From the NCBI GenBank assembly GCA_020199775.1, contig JAIVJZ010000041.1, positions 496,001 through 560,000 of the forward strand: a stretch of DNA of 64,000 nt. The letters are read 5' to 3'. The notes under the pieces were generated by a model, which had not been told where the DNA came from, made no database searches, and saw nothing but the letters and a program-made list of their open reading frames with translations. The position numbers and the translations under genes were made by a program. Position 1 is the stretch's first letter. Each line of letters begins with the position of its first letter. This stretch comes from Acidobacteriota bacterium (lineage in GTDB: Bacteria > Acidobacteriota > Blastocatellia > Pyrinomonadales > Pyrinomonadaceae). Below are positions 36,738-47,082 of this stretch, one piece after another.

Positions 36738-37673
36738 ATGGCGGAACAACTCTACGATTGCATCGTGATCGGGGCGGGGCCGGCGGGACTCTCGGCCGCA
36801 CTTTTTCTCGCGCGCTACCGCAGGCGCGTGCTCACCTTTCACCACAACAGCCCGCGCAACATCTACTCGCACGGCGTCCACGGATTCCTCGGCCACCACG
36901 GCATCCAGCCGACCGAACTGCTCGCGCGCGGCCGCGACGAGGTGGCGGCGCACGGCGGGCTGATCGTCGAAGGCTGCGTGACGCGCGTCGAGCGCATCGG
37001 CGAAGAACATTTTCGCGTCTCGACGGGCGACGGTCGTGTCGTGGGACAGTCGTTCGACGCGCGCCGCCTGCTGCTCGCCACGGGCTTGCGCGATTTCACC
37101 CCCGACTGTCCCGGCTTCCGCGAGTTCTACGGCGTCTCCGTCCACCACTGCCCCGACTGCGACGGCTTCGAGGTGACGAACAAGCGCGTCGCCATCCTCG
37201 GTCGCGGCAAGAGCGCGGCGGGCTTCACGCTCGGCATGCTGACGTGGACTGACAAATTGACGCTCATCACCAACGGCGACCCCGGCGACATCTCGGACGA
37301 ACATCTCGCCAAGCTCGCCGAATTCAACATCCCCGTCACCAACCAGATCATCGCCAAGCTCGAAGGCGACGCGGAGACGAATCAACTCGAACTCGTGCGC
37401 TTCGAGGACGGCGACGCGCTCGCGTGCGACGCCCTCTTCTTCAACCTCGGCACGGAAACCGCTTCCAATTTGCACGAGATGCTCGGCTGCCGCATTGACG
37501 AAGATTGCGAACTGGTGTGGGTGGACGCAGACCAGCAGACGAGCGTCCCCGGCGTCTACGCGGCGGGCGACCTCACGCCGAAATCGCAACTCGCCGTCGT
37601 CGCCGCCGCCGAAGGCGCGATGGCCGCCATCCACATCCATAAGTCGCTGATCCCGGAGTCGCAGCGAGTCTAA
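36738..37673 (+). CDS. Thioredoxin reductase-like NAD(P)/FAD oxidoreductase
   Basis: 311 residues. FAD-binding GXGXXG is IVIGAGPAGLSAALFLARY at the N-terminus, the NAD(P)-binding GRGKSA follows in RVAILGRGKSAAGFT, and VPGVYAAGDL is the C-terminal FAD motif. A CPDCDG at about residues 137-142 (VHHCPDCDGFE) fills the place of the redox-active CxxC of TrxB. The typical bacterial CATC is replaced, so the partner may not be ordinary thioredoxin. Length and domain order match low-molecular-weight TrxB. It is followed by hairpin copy 2. Confidence 0.9.
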   Translation: MAEQLYDCIVIGAGPAGLSAALFLARYRRRVLTFHHNSPRNIYSHGVHGFLGHHGIQPTELLARGRDEVAAHGGLIVEGCVTRVERIGEEHFRVSTGDGRVVGQSFDARRLLLATGLRDFTPDCPGFREFYGVSVHHCPDCDGFEVTNKRVAILGRGKSAAGFTLGMLTWTDKLTLITNGDPGDISDEHLAKLAEFNIPVTNQIIAKLEGDAETNQLELVRFEDGDALACDALFFNLGTETASNLHEMLGCRIDEDCELVWVDADQQTSVPGVYAAGDLTPKSQLAVVAAAEGAMAAIHIHKSLIPESQRV

Positions 37674-37680
37674 ACAAAGT

Positions 37681-37762
37681 ATGAACGCGGAACGATGAAC
37701 GATGAATGAAAACATTCAACAGAGTGAGTGCCTTCATTCATCGTTCATCGTTCCGCGTTCAT
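37681..37762. repeat. Dispersed hairpin element, copy 2
   Basis: Arms 37681-37710 and 37733-37762 are perfect 30-base reverse complements, with a 22-base loop. The core GAACGCGGAACGATGAACGA is identical to copies 1 and 3. It fills the 97-base space between two convergent genes, starting 7 bases after one stop and ending 8 bases before the other, so it may serve both as terminator. Confidence 0.92.
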
Positions 37763-37770
37763 CGTTTAAT

Positions 37771-38733
37771 TCAATTGCGGAAGTTCTGCGTCACCATCAG
37801 GCCACGCCGCCCGCCGTCCATGACGCCGATGCCGACGCGGCCGAATTGCGGGCGCAGGATGTTGGCGCGGTGGCCGGGCGAGTTCATCAAACCCGTATGG
37901 GCGATGGAGAGCGTGGGCGCGAGCGCGAGGTTTTCGCCCGCCGTGCGGAACTGGACGCCGCCCTCGCGGATACGCGCGAAGGGGTCGCGGCCTTCGGGCG
38001 TGACGTGCGAGAAGTAGCCGCGCGCGAACATGTCCGACGAATGACGGCGCGCCACTTCCCGCAGTTCGTCGTCGGCCGCGAGGGGCGCGAGCCCGGCGGC
38101 GACGCGTTCGCGGTTGACGAGTTCGAGCATCTGCGCCTCCAGTTCCGGCCGCGGTTTCGTCTCGGCCACTTTGAAAGGCAGTTCGACGCTCTCGTTCGAC
38201 TCCGGCTTGACGGTCAGGCGGTTGAGCGTCTGCGCGATGGCGTCGTTGAAGACGGGCGCGAGCGCGCTCTCCAATTGCTCGGTGGAGGCGGCGAGGCGGT
38301 TCGCCAGCTCGCTCGCGCGTGCGCGCTGCTGCATCCCGTCGGGGAGCGGCGCGGCCATCAGCAGCGCGGCGGCGATTGATGCGGTGATGAGTCCGCTGGC
38401 GAGTCCGGGCGCGATGCCCGCCGCGCGATTCAGACGCCTCCGGTGCACGTCTCGCGGCAGTCGGCGCAGGAGCGCGGAGCCGAGCAGTTGGATCGCCAAC
38501 CCGGCACAGATCGCCACGAGCAGGAAAGCGACGGGTCTGTCCCACGCCTCCGCCCAGTCGAAATGCGGCGCGATCAGGCGCGCGAGCGGCTGGTAGAAGC
38601 GCAAGCCCAGAAGCAGGCTGCCGATCCAGCGCAGCAGATCGAGCAGGCCGAGGATGAAGCCGCGATACCAGCCGTAATACGCGCTCAGGAGCACGATCAG
38701 GATCAGCAACAGATCAATGTAGTTCACGCTCAT
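37771..38733 (-). CDS. CvpA-like membrane domain fused to a CAP/SCP domain
   Basis: 320 residues from the ATG at 38733 (MSVNYIDLLLILIVLLSAYY). About residues 1-125 form a CvpA-like four-helix membrane region (GWYRGFILGLLDLLRWIGSL, ASGLITASIAAALLMAAPLP). After a linker, about 200-320 form a CAP/SCP domain (LVNRERVAAGLAPLAADDEL, SSDMFARGYFSHVTPEGRDP, GENLA and HTGLMNSPGHRANIL). The same fusion exists in mycobacteria and actinobacteria, where it is linked to the cell wall. No enzymatic activity is established for bacterial CAP domains. Confidence 0.88.
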   Translation of the reverse strand: MSVNYIDLLLILIVLLSAYYGWYRGFILGLLDLLRWIGSLLLGLRFYQPLARLIAPHFDWAEAWDRPVAFLLVAICAGLAIQLLGSALLRRLPRDVHRRRLNRAAGIAPGLASGLITASIAAALLMAAPLPDGMQQRARASELANRLAASTEQLESALAPVFNDAIAQTLNRLTVKPESNESVELPFKVAETKPRPELEAQMLELVNRERVAAGLAPLAADDELREVARRHSSDMFARGYFSHVTPEGRDPFARIREGGVQFRTAGENLALAPTLSIAHTGLMNSPGHRANILRPQFGRVGIGVMDGGRRGLMVTQNFRN

Positions 38734-38947
38734 CGCCGTAGCACCGTCCGACCGCAAGAGGACGTTTCGATAATTTGTTTGACTTCATGCGCCGAAAATT
38801 TGTTCCTCAAACGTACACGCAAGAATTGTCGGAAGCGTGACGCCGAGCACAGATAAACGTGACGATTGGCGCGAGCAGCAGTCCACGCGCCCTAATCCCG
38901 CACGCGCGCCCCACATCCGGCAAGCGCGCCGCGTCCGAGGAGTTTTG

Positions 38948-39439
38948 ATGCCGCTCACTTTGCCGCCCAGAGATAAATACGTCGTCGGCGTCATCTCCGA
39001 CACGCACAATTTGATGCGCGCGGAAGCCCTGCGCGCTCTAGCGGGCGCGGAGTTGATCGTCCACGCGGGCGACATCGGCCGACCCGAAGTGCTCGACGCG
39101 CTCAGCGCCGTCGCGCCCACGGTCGTCGCCGTGCGCGGCAACAACGACCGCGAGCCGTGGGCGCGAGGCATCGCCGAAACGGAGACGATTGAGATCGGCG
39201 AAGTCAGGCTTTACCTCCTGCATGCCTTGCAGGAACTCGCGCTCGACCCCGCCGCCTCCGGCTTCGACGTGATCGTCAGCGGCCACTCGCACCGCCCGTC
39301 CGTCGAACGGCGCGGGCGGGTGCTCTACCTGAATCCGGGGAGCGCGGGGCCGCGCCGCTTCAAGCTGCCCGTCACGGTCGCGCGCCTCACGGTGCGCGGG
39401 CGCAGTTGCCGCGCGCGGATCGTCGAGTTGGCGGTGTGA
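38948..39439 (+). CDS. YfcE-type metallophosphoesterase
   Basis: 163 residues from the ATG at 38948 (MPLTLPPRDKYVVGVISDTH), with GAGGAG upstream. The family motifs are all present: VISDTHN, IVHAGDIG, VRGNND, and VSGHSHRPS with the metal-binding histidines, ending in YLNPGSAGPRR. Enzymes of this family hydrolyse phosphodiesters in vitro and are often annotated as YfcE/MJ0936. The gene lies 26 bases upstream of the PfkB kinase on the same strand, so the two are probably co-transcribed. Confidence 0.94.
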   Translation: MPLTLPPRDKYVVGVISDTHNLMRAEALRALAGAELIVHAGDIGRPEVLDALSAVAPTVVAVRGNNDREPWARGIAETETIEIGEVRLYLLHALQELALDPAASGFDVIVSGHSHRPSVERRGRVLYLNPGSAGPRRFKLPVTVARLTVRGRSCRARIVELAV

Positions 39440-39465
39440 GCCGCCGGGCACGCCCGCGAAAGTTT

Positions 39466-40404
39466 ATGATCCTGATCGTCAATCTCAACCTCGCCGTCGA
39501 TCACATCGTCGAAGTGGACGAGTTGCGCGCCGGCGCGGTGCAACGCTCGCGCGGCGCGCGACAACAGGCGGGAGGCAAAGGCGTCAACGTCGCGCGCGTG
39601 CTGAAAACTCTGTGCGAGCCGTCGCTGCTGCTGGGCTTCTGCGGCGGGCGCGCGGGCGATCTCATCGCGGCCGGTTTGCGCGCGGAGAAGATCGCGTCGC
39701 ACACGACGCGCGTCCGCGAAGAGAGCCGCACCTGCCTGATCATCAACGATCACGGCCGCCGCGAGCAGACCGTCATCAACGCCCCCGGTGCGGCCGTCGG
39801 CGACGCGGAACGGCGCGACTTCGAGGCGACGTACACGCGCGAACTTCCGCGCGCGGAGTTGGTCGTCATCAACGGCAGCCTGCCCCCAAACGTACCCGAA
39901 GACACTTACGCACGCCTGACGACCGAGGCCAACGACGCGGGCAAGCGCGTGCTGCTCGACTGCGCGGGCGTGCCCCTCGGCCACGCGCTCGGCGCGCGCC
40001 CCTTCCTCGTCAAAATCAACGCGGCGGAGGCGGCCGAACTCTCCGGCGCGCCCGTCACGGACTTTCTCACAACCGCTCGCGCGTCGCGCCGCCTGCGCGA
40101 CGCGGGCGCGGAGAACGTGATGATCACTCTGGGCGAGCAGGGCGCATGGCTTGATTTCGCGGGCGTGCGCTACAGGTTCGTCGCGCCGCGCGTGCGGGCG
40201 ACGAACAGCGTCGGCAGCGGCGACGCCGCGCTCGCCGGACTCGCCGCCGCGTTCCGACGCGGCCGGACGCCGGAAGAGGCGGGCGCGCTCGCCGTCGCGG
40301 CCGGGGCGGCAAACGCCCTGCACGGCGCGGGCATGTGCAGCGCGGAAGAGATCGCGGAGTTGCGGCCGCGCGTGCGTTGTGAAGTGGAAACTTTTAGCGG
40401 TTGA
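39466..40404 (+). CDS. PfkB-family sugar kinase (1-phosphofructokinase/hexose kinase type)
   Basis: 312 residues from the ATG at 39466 (MILIVNLNLAVDHIVEVDEL). The N-terminal substrate region has QQAGGKGVNVARVLKTL, as in 1-phosphofructokinase and tagatose-6-phosphate kinase. The C-terminal ATP site is ATNSVGSGDAALAGLAAAF, with the catalytic Asp in GSGDA. The substrate may be a hexose phosphate. The 3' end is convergent with the DUF1570 gene, with a 5-base gap. Confidence 0.92.
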   Translation: MILIVNLNLAVDHIVEVDELRAGAVQRSRGARQQAGGKGVNVARVLKTLCEPSLLLGFCGGRAGDLIAAGLRAEKIASHTTRVREESRTCLIINDHGRREQTVINAPGAAVGDAERRDFEATYTRELPRAELVVINGSLPPNVPEDTYARLTTEANDAGKRVLLDCAGVPLGHALGARPFLVKINAAEAAELSGAPVTDFLTTARASRRLRDAGAENVMITLGEQGAWLDFAGVRYRFVAPRVRATNSVGSGDAALAGLAAAFRRGRTPEEAGALAVAAGAANALHGAGMCSAEEIAELRPRVRCEVETFSG

Positions 40405-40409
40405 TTTGC

Positions 40410-42482
40410 TCAGTGAACCCAATCGGGCGGCACGAACTCGACGGCGACCACTTCGCCGTCGGCGGTGCGCGCGTCCTTCGGCAGACGGTAGGTGACGAGG
40501 ACGGGGTTAGCGCGCGCCCGCAGGCCGCACTCGACGCGGCCGCGCACGTCGGCCGTGTAGGTGACGAAGCGAATGCGGTTGAGGGCGGGGCTGCGCAATT
40601 TCAGCGTGCCGTGAGGCGTCTCGACGAGCAGCACGACGCCCGATGCGTCTTCACATTCGACGCTCACGAGTTGGCCGCAGACCTGCCGCCCGCCGAAGCG
40701 CAGGAGCTTGAACTGCGGGCCGGGCTGCGGCATGTCGCAGGGCTGCGCCTCTTCCGCGTCGGGCGTCGCCGCCGCCCCGGCTTCGGCCTCCTGCGGTGTT
40801 GCTCCCGGCGCGACGTTAGACGTGCCGCCGCTGCTCAACGAACCGCCCGGCGGCGCACCCGCCGCCGTCGCCGCGCGCCCGTTACTCGCCGCGAGAGCGT
40901 TCGCCGCGTCGCCCGGCGTGATGCTTTGCGCCTTGCGCTGCGCGGCGGCCTGTTCTTCGCTGATAGACACTTTTTCGAGCAGCGTCTGCGCTTCGGCTCG
41001 CGTCTGCGCCGAACGGCGGTCGCGCGCGAGCGGTTCGAGCATCCGACGCGCACGCTCGAACTCTTCGCGCCGCGCGTGTAGTTGCGCCAGCAGCAACTTG
41101 AAGTCCTGCCGTCGCGGCGCGAGCGTCGCGGCGTGGCGGAGCAGGGCGAAGGTCTCGTCCACACGCGGGCTGCGTTCGAGGTCTATGCGGCCGAGCAACG
41201 CGTAAGCTTCGAGAAAGTTCGGCGCGAGTTCGATGGTCTTTTTTAGTTCGGCGCGGATCAGGCGCGTGGTCGCGGCGTAGCCCGCCACGGTCTTTTCAGT
41301 CTCCAACCCCTCGCGGCGGAGTAAATCCGCGTAATAAAAATGCGCGAGATAATGCTCAGGCGCGACGGCGACGGCGCGCTCCAGATGCTCTCTCGCCTCG
41401 GCGAGGCGATTTTGTTGGAGGTGCATGAGGCCGAGCGAACTGTGCGCCGTGCCGAGGTTCGCGTCCAGTTTCAACGCGCGTGCGAGATATTCTTCGGCGT
41501 CGTCGGCGCGGTTCGTGTGCAGGAGCAGGTCGCCGAGCGCGGCCTGCGCTTCGGCGTCCGTGAGCGCGCGGCTCTCCAGTTTCGCGCCCGCGGGCACGGG
41601 CGCGTCGAACGATTCGCTGCGCTCTTGGTAGCGCGCGGCGCGGACGTAGGCGGCGAGCGCGCTCTCCATCCCCCCGAAGTCAACTTTGAACGCTTCGCGG
41701 AAACTCTCTTCGACGGGCGTGCCCGCCGACACCAGTTCGAGGTAACGCGCCAGTTGCGCCTGCCGCACGCCGCCCGCGTCGCTCAAGAGGTAATGCACGA
41801 ACGCCCACGACTGCGCGTAGAAGACGGCGTGCTTGTCGTGTTGTTGATAGTGCGCGGAGGAAGCGTCAACTGAAAGGAGCGTCCTCAGCGGCAGCAAGCT
41901 CTCGCGTGCCAGAGAGTCGAGGCGATGCGTGAGTCCGCGTCCTAGACGGACGCGCCGCCTGTCCTCGGACAACTCGAACTCGCTGTAATATTGCGCCAAC
42001 CCTTCGTTGAACCAGACGGGCGCGCCCGCATAGTTGTTCCTCACGAGCGCGTGGACGTATTCGTGGAAGAGCACGGAGAGCGGGTCGCGCCCGTACCCGA
42101 CGTTGCGTGAGAGCGTGATGTAGTTCACGTCCGGGCCGAACTGGAAGTAACCGGCCACGTCGCGGCGCAGGTCGCCGCCGTACGTGGGCTTGAAAAACTC
42201 GTAGTCGCCGTCGTTCTGAAAGAGGATCACGGTGACGGGGATCGACACGTCGAACCCGTCCTGCGCCTGCAAGCGCGAAAAGATCGCGCGGAGTTCTTCG
42301 AGTCGCGCGGCGGCTTGGCGCGCTTCGGCCTCGCCCGCATTACTGATGACGACGAAATTCTCCGACTTCACATTTATCCAGCCACGCGCCTCCGCCCTCT
42401 CGCCGCACAGCAGCGAGAGGGCGACGAAACACACGGCGGCGACGAGGGGGCGGGCGAGACGTGGGGGCATCAGCGTTTTCAT
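40410..42482 (-). CDS. Secreted DUF1570/peptidase MA-like TPR protein
   Basis: 690 residues from the ATG at 42482 (MKTLMPPRLARPLVAAVCFVAL), with a signal peptide cut near EARG. The ORF-track start is 34 codons further out. A gluzincin-like domain has LFHEYVHALVRNN (HExxH) and WFNEGLAQYYSEF, the downstream glutamate. TPR repeats follow at about 310-440 (AEEYLARALKLDANLGTAHS) with further ones to about 520, then a Gly/Ala-rich linker and a small C-terminal strand domain. Probably an extracytoplasmic metallopeptidase or an inactive relative that interacts with partners through TPRs. Confidence 0.87.
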   Translation of the reverse strand: MKTLMPPRLARPLVAAVCFVALSLLCGERAEARGWINVKSENFVVISNAGEAEARQAAARLEELRAIFSRLQAQDGFDVSIPVTVILFQNDGDYEFFKPTYGGDLRRDVAGYFQFGPDVNYITLSRNVGYGRDPLSVLFHEYVHALVRNNYAGAPVWFNEGLAQYYSEFELSEDRRRVRLGRGLTHRLDSLARESLLPLRTLLSVDASSAHYQQHDKHAVFYAQSWAFVHYLLSDAGGVRQAQLARYLELVSAGTPVEESFREAFKVDFGGMESALAAYVRAARYQERSESFDAPVPAGAKLESRALTDAEAQAALGDLLLHTNRADDAEEYLARALKLDANLGTAHSSLGLMHLQQNRLAEAREHLERAVAVAPEHYLAHFYYADLLRREGLETEKTVAGYAATTRLIRAELKKTIELAPNFLEAYALLGRIDLERSPRVDETFALLRHAATLAPRRQDFKLLLAQLHARREEFERARRMLEPLARDRRSAQTRAEAQTLLEKVSISEEQAAAQRKAQSITPGDAANALAASNGRAATAAGAPPGGSLSSGGTSNVAPGATPQEAEAGAAATPDAEEAQPCDMPQPGPQFKLLRFGGRQVCGQLVSVECEDASGVVLLVETPHGTLKLRSPALNRIRFVTYTADVRGRVECGLRARANPVLVTYRLPKDARTADGEVVAVEFVPPDWVH

Positions 42483-42545
42483 TTCTACTTCTTTTAAGAG
42501 AATCGCGTTCGCGACCGGGAGACGTGCCCTACTAGCTTGCCCGCC

Positions 42546-42551
42546 ATTATA
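42546..42551 (-). promoter_or_regulatory. Possible -10 element of the DUF1570 gene
   Basis: A perfect TATAAT on the minus strand, about 64 bases before the ATG at 42482. The -35 region (TTTTGC at 17 bases) is poor. Confidence 0.35.
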
Positions 42552-42591
42552 CTCTTCCCGCGCCCGCCGCAAAACTTTCACCACACATTCA

Positions 42592-42629
42592 AACTAACCT
42601 TTGCGGATCGCGCGAACTAACCTTTGCGG
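42592..42629. repeat. Pair of 15-base direct repeats upstream of a sigma gene
   Basis: AACTAACCTTTGCGG occurs at 42592-42606 and again at 42615-42629, 23 bases apart start to start. A TTGACA begins at 42637, so the pair lies directly upstream of a likely promoter for the sigma factor at 42690. This is the layout of a two-site regulator-binding region. Confidence 0.7.
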
Positions 42630-42689
42630 CTTGCGGTTGACATTCGGGCGCACACGCCGGAAGATCAACGGACAATGAAGGGGCAAAAT

Positions 42690-43286
42690 ATGAGTGCAGC
42701 AGAGACCAACGAAGCGGCGACCGAAACGAAGTCGAAGGTGTCGGATTTCGAACTCGCGCAAGGGAGCGCGGCGGGCGACCGCGAGGCGTTCGAGCAGTTG
42801 TATCACCGCCATTTCCGGCGCGTCTATGCCCTCTGCCTGCGCATGACGACCAACCCCTCGACCGCCGAAGACCTGACGCAGGAAGTGTTCATCCACCTCT
42901 TCAACAAGATCGGCAGTTTCCGCGGCGACTCGGCCTTCACCACCTGGCTGCACCGCATGACGGTCAACCACGTCCTGATGTACTTCCGCAAGAGCAGCAC
43001 GCGCTCCGAGTTGTTGACGAAGGAGGGTGAAACTCCCGTACAGATCGTGCGCGGCACGGAGAATCAGGATAAAATGCCCATCGTTGACCGCATCGCGCTG
43101 GAGAAAGCCATCTCGGAACTGCCGCCCGGCTATCGCAGCGTGTTCATCCTCCACGACGTGGAGGGCTACGAGCACGAAGAGATCGGGCGCATGCTCGGCT
43201 GCTCCACGGGCACGAGTAAATCGCAACTGCACAAGGCGCGTTTAAAATTAAGAGACCTCATCAGGCGACAGGCGGCGCAAAATTAG
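42690..43286 (+). CDS. ECF RNA polymerase sigma factor
   Basis: 198 residues from the ATG at 42690 ([20 protein letters not shown]), chosen because AGGGG lies 8 bases upstream; the ATG at 42675 is an alternative. Region 2 is [16 protein letters not shown] and [20 protein letters not shown]. Region 4 is [44 protein letters not shown]. The zinc-finger protein 50 bases downstream is its likely anti-sigma factor. Confidence 0.93.
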   Translation: MSAAETNEAATETKSKVSDFELAQGSAAGDREAFEQLYHRHFRRVYALCLRMTTNPSTAEDLTQEVFIHLFNKIGSFRGDSAFTTWLHRMTVNHVLMYFRKSSTRSELLTKEGETPVQIVRGTENQDKMPIVDRIALEKAISELPPGYRSVFILHDVEGYEHEEIGRMLGCSTGTSKSQLHKARLKLRDLIRRQAAQN

Positions 43287-43336
43287 CATCTTAGGTGCGC
43301 CAGAAATTTTAAGCCCCCTCCGGGAGAAACCCTCTA

Positions 43337-43561
43337 ATGGACTGTGAAGAAAGTTTACCGCTGCTCAGCGAATACCACGCCGGTGCGCTCGACGAATCGA
43401 CGCGAGAAGGGGTGCGCGAGCACCTCGGCTGTTGCCCTCCTTGCGACGGCGTCTACCGCGATGTCGAAACCATCATCGTCTCGGCGAGTTCCCTCCGCGA
43501 AGAAGAAAGCATCTCGTTTCCCGACGAAACGGCCGTCTGGCAACGCATCCAGTTTTCCTGA
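43337..43561 (+). CDS. Short zinc-finger anti-sigma factor
   Basis: 74 residues. The opening MDCEESLPLLSEYHAGALDE and HLGCCPPCDGVY give the anti-sigma zinc-finger pattern (H-x3-C-x2-C). No membrane helix follows: the protein ends in an acidic tail (VSASSLREEESISFPDE). It is therefore a soluble one-domain anti-sigma factor, or a truncated one. It lies directly after an ECF sigma gene. Confidence 0.82.
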   Translation: MDCEESLPLLSEYHAGALDESTREGVREHLGCCPPCDGVYRDVETIIVSASSLREEESISFPDETAVWQRIQFS

Positions 43562-43959
43562 ATTCACGCGCACCGCGCCGCCCTGTGCCGCCCCCGCGAC
43601 ACTCGCGCGGGACGCGCCCGCGTCCCCGGCGCTTTTTTTAGTCGCCGCAGTTAAGGCGAACTTCAACAGCGGTCGTCGCTTTCAGAGGTCGTTTCCCGTG
43701 ACCCTTTTGGAGCCGTTTCGCCAGCATTTTGTTGGAGTTACGCCCTACTTCCCTCACACAAAGCAGTTAATTTCCCCTGCGATAAAACTTTATAATCTTT
43801 TAACTCATCTAACTCGTACCAAGGGCGCGACGCAGAAGGGGGTTGCCTCGCACGCCGAAGGAGTTTATGCTACAGGCAACGTGGCTTTATTAAATAGTTT
43901 ATCGTAGAGGCGGCACTTTTCGCGCATCGTGCGCTAAAGAGCGGCAGGCGCAGAGGTTA
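43562..43959. other. 398-base non-coding spacer before the rpoD-type gene
   Basis: No protein with recognisable features is encoded here. The ORF-track entry 43344-43907 is an out-of-frame reading of the anti-sigma gene running on into the spacer. The second half is clearly A+T-rich and holds the promoter candidate listed separately. The first half shows no strong structure to me. Confidence 0.6.
43767..43796 (+). promoter_or_regulatory. Promoter candidate of the rpoD-type gene
   Basis: TATAAT at 43791-43796 lies in an A+T-rich stretch, 18 bases after a weak TTAATT (43767-43772). This gives a leader of about 155 bases before the ATG at 43960. Confidence 0.4.
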
Positions 43960-45511
<1,552 letters not shown>

Positions 45512-45537
45512 GGCAACACGAACATAGACACTAAGAC

Positions 45538-45582
45538 GCGAAGCCACGAAGTTGACTCGTAAAGTCAACTTCGTGGCTTCGC
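45538..45582. terminator. Rho-independent terminator
   Basis: A perfect 20-base stem (GCGAAGCCACGAAGTTGACT at 45538-45557, its complement at 45563-45582) with a 5-base CGTAA loop, followed by TCTTTT. It lies 26 bases after the rpoD stop and 39 bases before the convergent lipoprotein gene's stop, so it can serve both directions. Confidence 0.9.
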
Positions 45583-45621
45583 TCTTTTGACGGTCAGGCT
45601 TGCCTGCCGCGCTAAAGATTT

Positions 45622-45921
45622 TCAGGGTCTATTGGCGTTCGCGCCTCCCGCGCCCTGCCCGGCGTTCTTGTTGACGCCCGTCGGTTCGACGTTGGAGTTG
45701 CCCTTGACGGCCGAGTTGGCGTTGCCCTCGCTCGTGCCGCCGATGCCCGTGTCCTTCGGCCCGATCCCTTCGCGGCTGCCCGTGCTGTTGTTGCCGACGC
45801 CCGCCGCGTTGGCTGTGTTCGCGCTGTTGGCGTTAGCGGGCGAGTTGACTCTCTCGGACGTGCAACCGCCGGAGAGTGTGAAAAGAGCGAGCGTGGCGAG
45901 AAGCATGTATGTTCGTCGCAT
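45622..45921 (-). CDS. Small lipoprotein of low complexity
   Basis: 99 residues from the ATG at 45921 (MRRTYMLLATLALFTLSGGC). The lipobox is LSGGC at the end of the signal peptide, and the mature part (TSERVNSPANANSANTANAA and more) is almost wholly Asn, Ser, Ala and Gly, with no recognisable domain. An AGGAGG lies about 10 bases before the start. It is the last gene of the run that begins at 47935. Function unknown. Confidence 0.75.
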   Translation of the reverse strand: MRRTYMLLATLALFTLSGGCTSERVNSPANANSANTANAAGVGNNSTGSREGIGPKDTGIGGTSEGNANSAVKGNSNVEPTGVNKNAGQGAGGANANRP

Positions 45922-45967
45922 TTGGTCGGTTCCTCCTGTTGGCCGTTCGTGTCGATGACTTAAAGAT

Positions 45968-46573
45968 TCACGCGCGCTGTCGGCTGCCGGACGCCCGCGC
46001 GTCGAGCAACCGGCGGCTCTCGATGATGCGTACCCCGGCGGCGGCCATCTCTTCGAGGGCACGCGCCGTGTCGCCCTCGCGCACCTCGACGCCGCGGCAG
46101 GCGTCGGCCACGACCGTCGTTTTGAATCCGAGCATCACGGCGTCGAGCGCGCTGTACTTCACGCAGTAGTCGGTGGCGAGTCCGGCGATGGCGACATCCG
46201 TCACGCCGCGCTCCTTCAGGTAGCCGCCGAGTCCGGTCGCGCGCCGGTGCTCGTTGTCGAAGAAGCCGCTGTAGGAATCAATGTCCATGTCCGTGCCCTT
46301 CAGGAAGACGCGCGCGACGCGGCTCGTGTCCAACCCCGCGACGAACTCCGCGCCCTCCGTCTCCTGCACGCAGTGCGGCGGCCAGAGCGACGCAAAACTC
46401 GAATGCCCCGCCGGGTGCCAGTCCTTCGTCGCGACGACGAGCGCGAAACGCTTTTGCAGTTCGTTGACCACGGGCACGATCCGGTCGCCCTCTTTCACGG
46501 CGAGCGAGCCGCCCGGACAAAAATCGTTTTGGATGTCGATGATGATGAATGCGCTGTGATTATTCACGATCAA
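45968..46573 (-). CDS. pncA: Nicotinamidase (isochorismatase family)
   Basis: 201 residues. The catalytic triad is visible: Asp in IIIDIQNDFCPGGSLAV, Lys in FLKGTD and Cys in ATDYCVKYSALDA. The metal ligands appear as the D-x-H motif in DWHPAGHSSF and in PPHCVQ. The length matches E. coli PncA (about 213). It hydrolyses nicotinamide to nicotinate for NAD salvage. It follows the MOSC gene by 20 bases on the same strand. Confidence 0.95.
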   Translation of the reverse strand: MIVNNHSAFIIIDIQNDFCPGGSLAVKEGDRIVPVVNELQKRFALVVATKDWHPAGHSSFASLWPPHCVQETEGAEFVAGLDTSRVARVFLKGTDMDIDSYSGFFDNEHRRATGLGGYLKERGVTDVAIAGLATDYCVKYSALDAVMLGFKTTVVADACRGVEVREGDTARALEEMAAAGVRIIESRRLLDARASGSRQRA

Positions 46574-46593
46574 TTATTCTCTGCGTCCCCGTC

Positions 46594-47076
46594 TCACGCC
46601 TCGCCGTTCAGCACGCGCACCGGCTGGCCGACGGCGAGTTTGCCCGTGCGGATAACGCGCGCGTAGAGGCGCGCGTCGCCCGCGTGCTCTTTCTGCGAGA
46701 CGCGGCTGAACTTCCCGCCGCCGAACGAGCCTCTGATGTTCCGGCACGGCGTGGTGTAGGAAGTGAGTTCGATGATCACTTCGTCGCCCAGAGCCAGCCG
46801 ATGGCCGGGCGCGAGTTGCGCCCATTCGAGACCCGCGACCGTGACGTTCTCGCCGATTGACCCCGGATAGATGGGATGACCTTCGGCCTGCAATGCCCGA
46901 ATCACTTCGAGCGAGTAGAGGCAGAGGGCGCGCTGCGGCCCGCCGTGAATGGTCGTGCGTCGCTGCCTATCGCCGGCGAGTCCGGTCGGCGTCAGTTGCG
47001 CTTCCTCGACGGGAAGTTTCGGCACGCCGCCCCCCGAACAATTCAGTTGGTGGATGTAGCCGTGGCCTCCGGCCAT
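46594..47076 (-). CDS. MOSC-domain protein
   Basis: 160 residues. MOSC features are seen in VPKLPVEEAQLTPTGLAGDR, HGGPQRALCLYSLEVI, YPGSIGENVTVAGLEW and the conserved cysteine in TSYTTPCRNIRGSF. MOSC domains carry sulfur for molybdenum- or iron-sulfur-cofactor chemistry and are found in MoCo sulfurases and YiiM-type reductases. It starts 6 bases after the small charged gene and lies near a MobB-like gene. Confidence 0.92.
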   Translation of the reverse strand: MAGGHGYIHQLNCSGGGVPKLPVEEAQLTPTGLAGDRQRRTTIHGGPQRALCLYSLEVIRALQAEGHPIYPGSIGENVTVAGLEWAQLAPGHRLALGDEVIIELTSYTTPCRNIRGSFGGGKFSRVSQKEHAGDARLYARVIRTGKLAVGQPVRVLNGEA

Positions 47077-47082
47077 GGGGTT

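Noticed and set aside
43344-43907. Plus-strand ORF of 187 codons after the sigma gene
   Set aside because: It is a second frame of the zinc-finger gene running into an A+T-rich spacer; no motifs.
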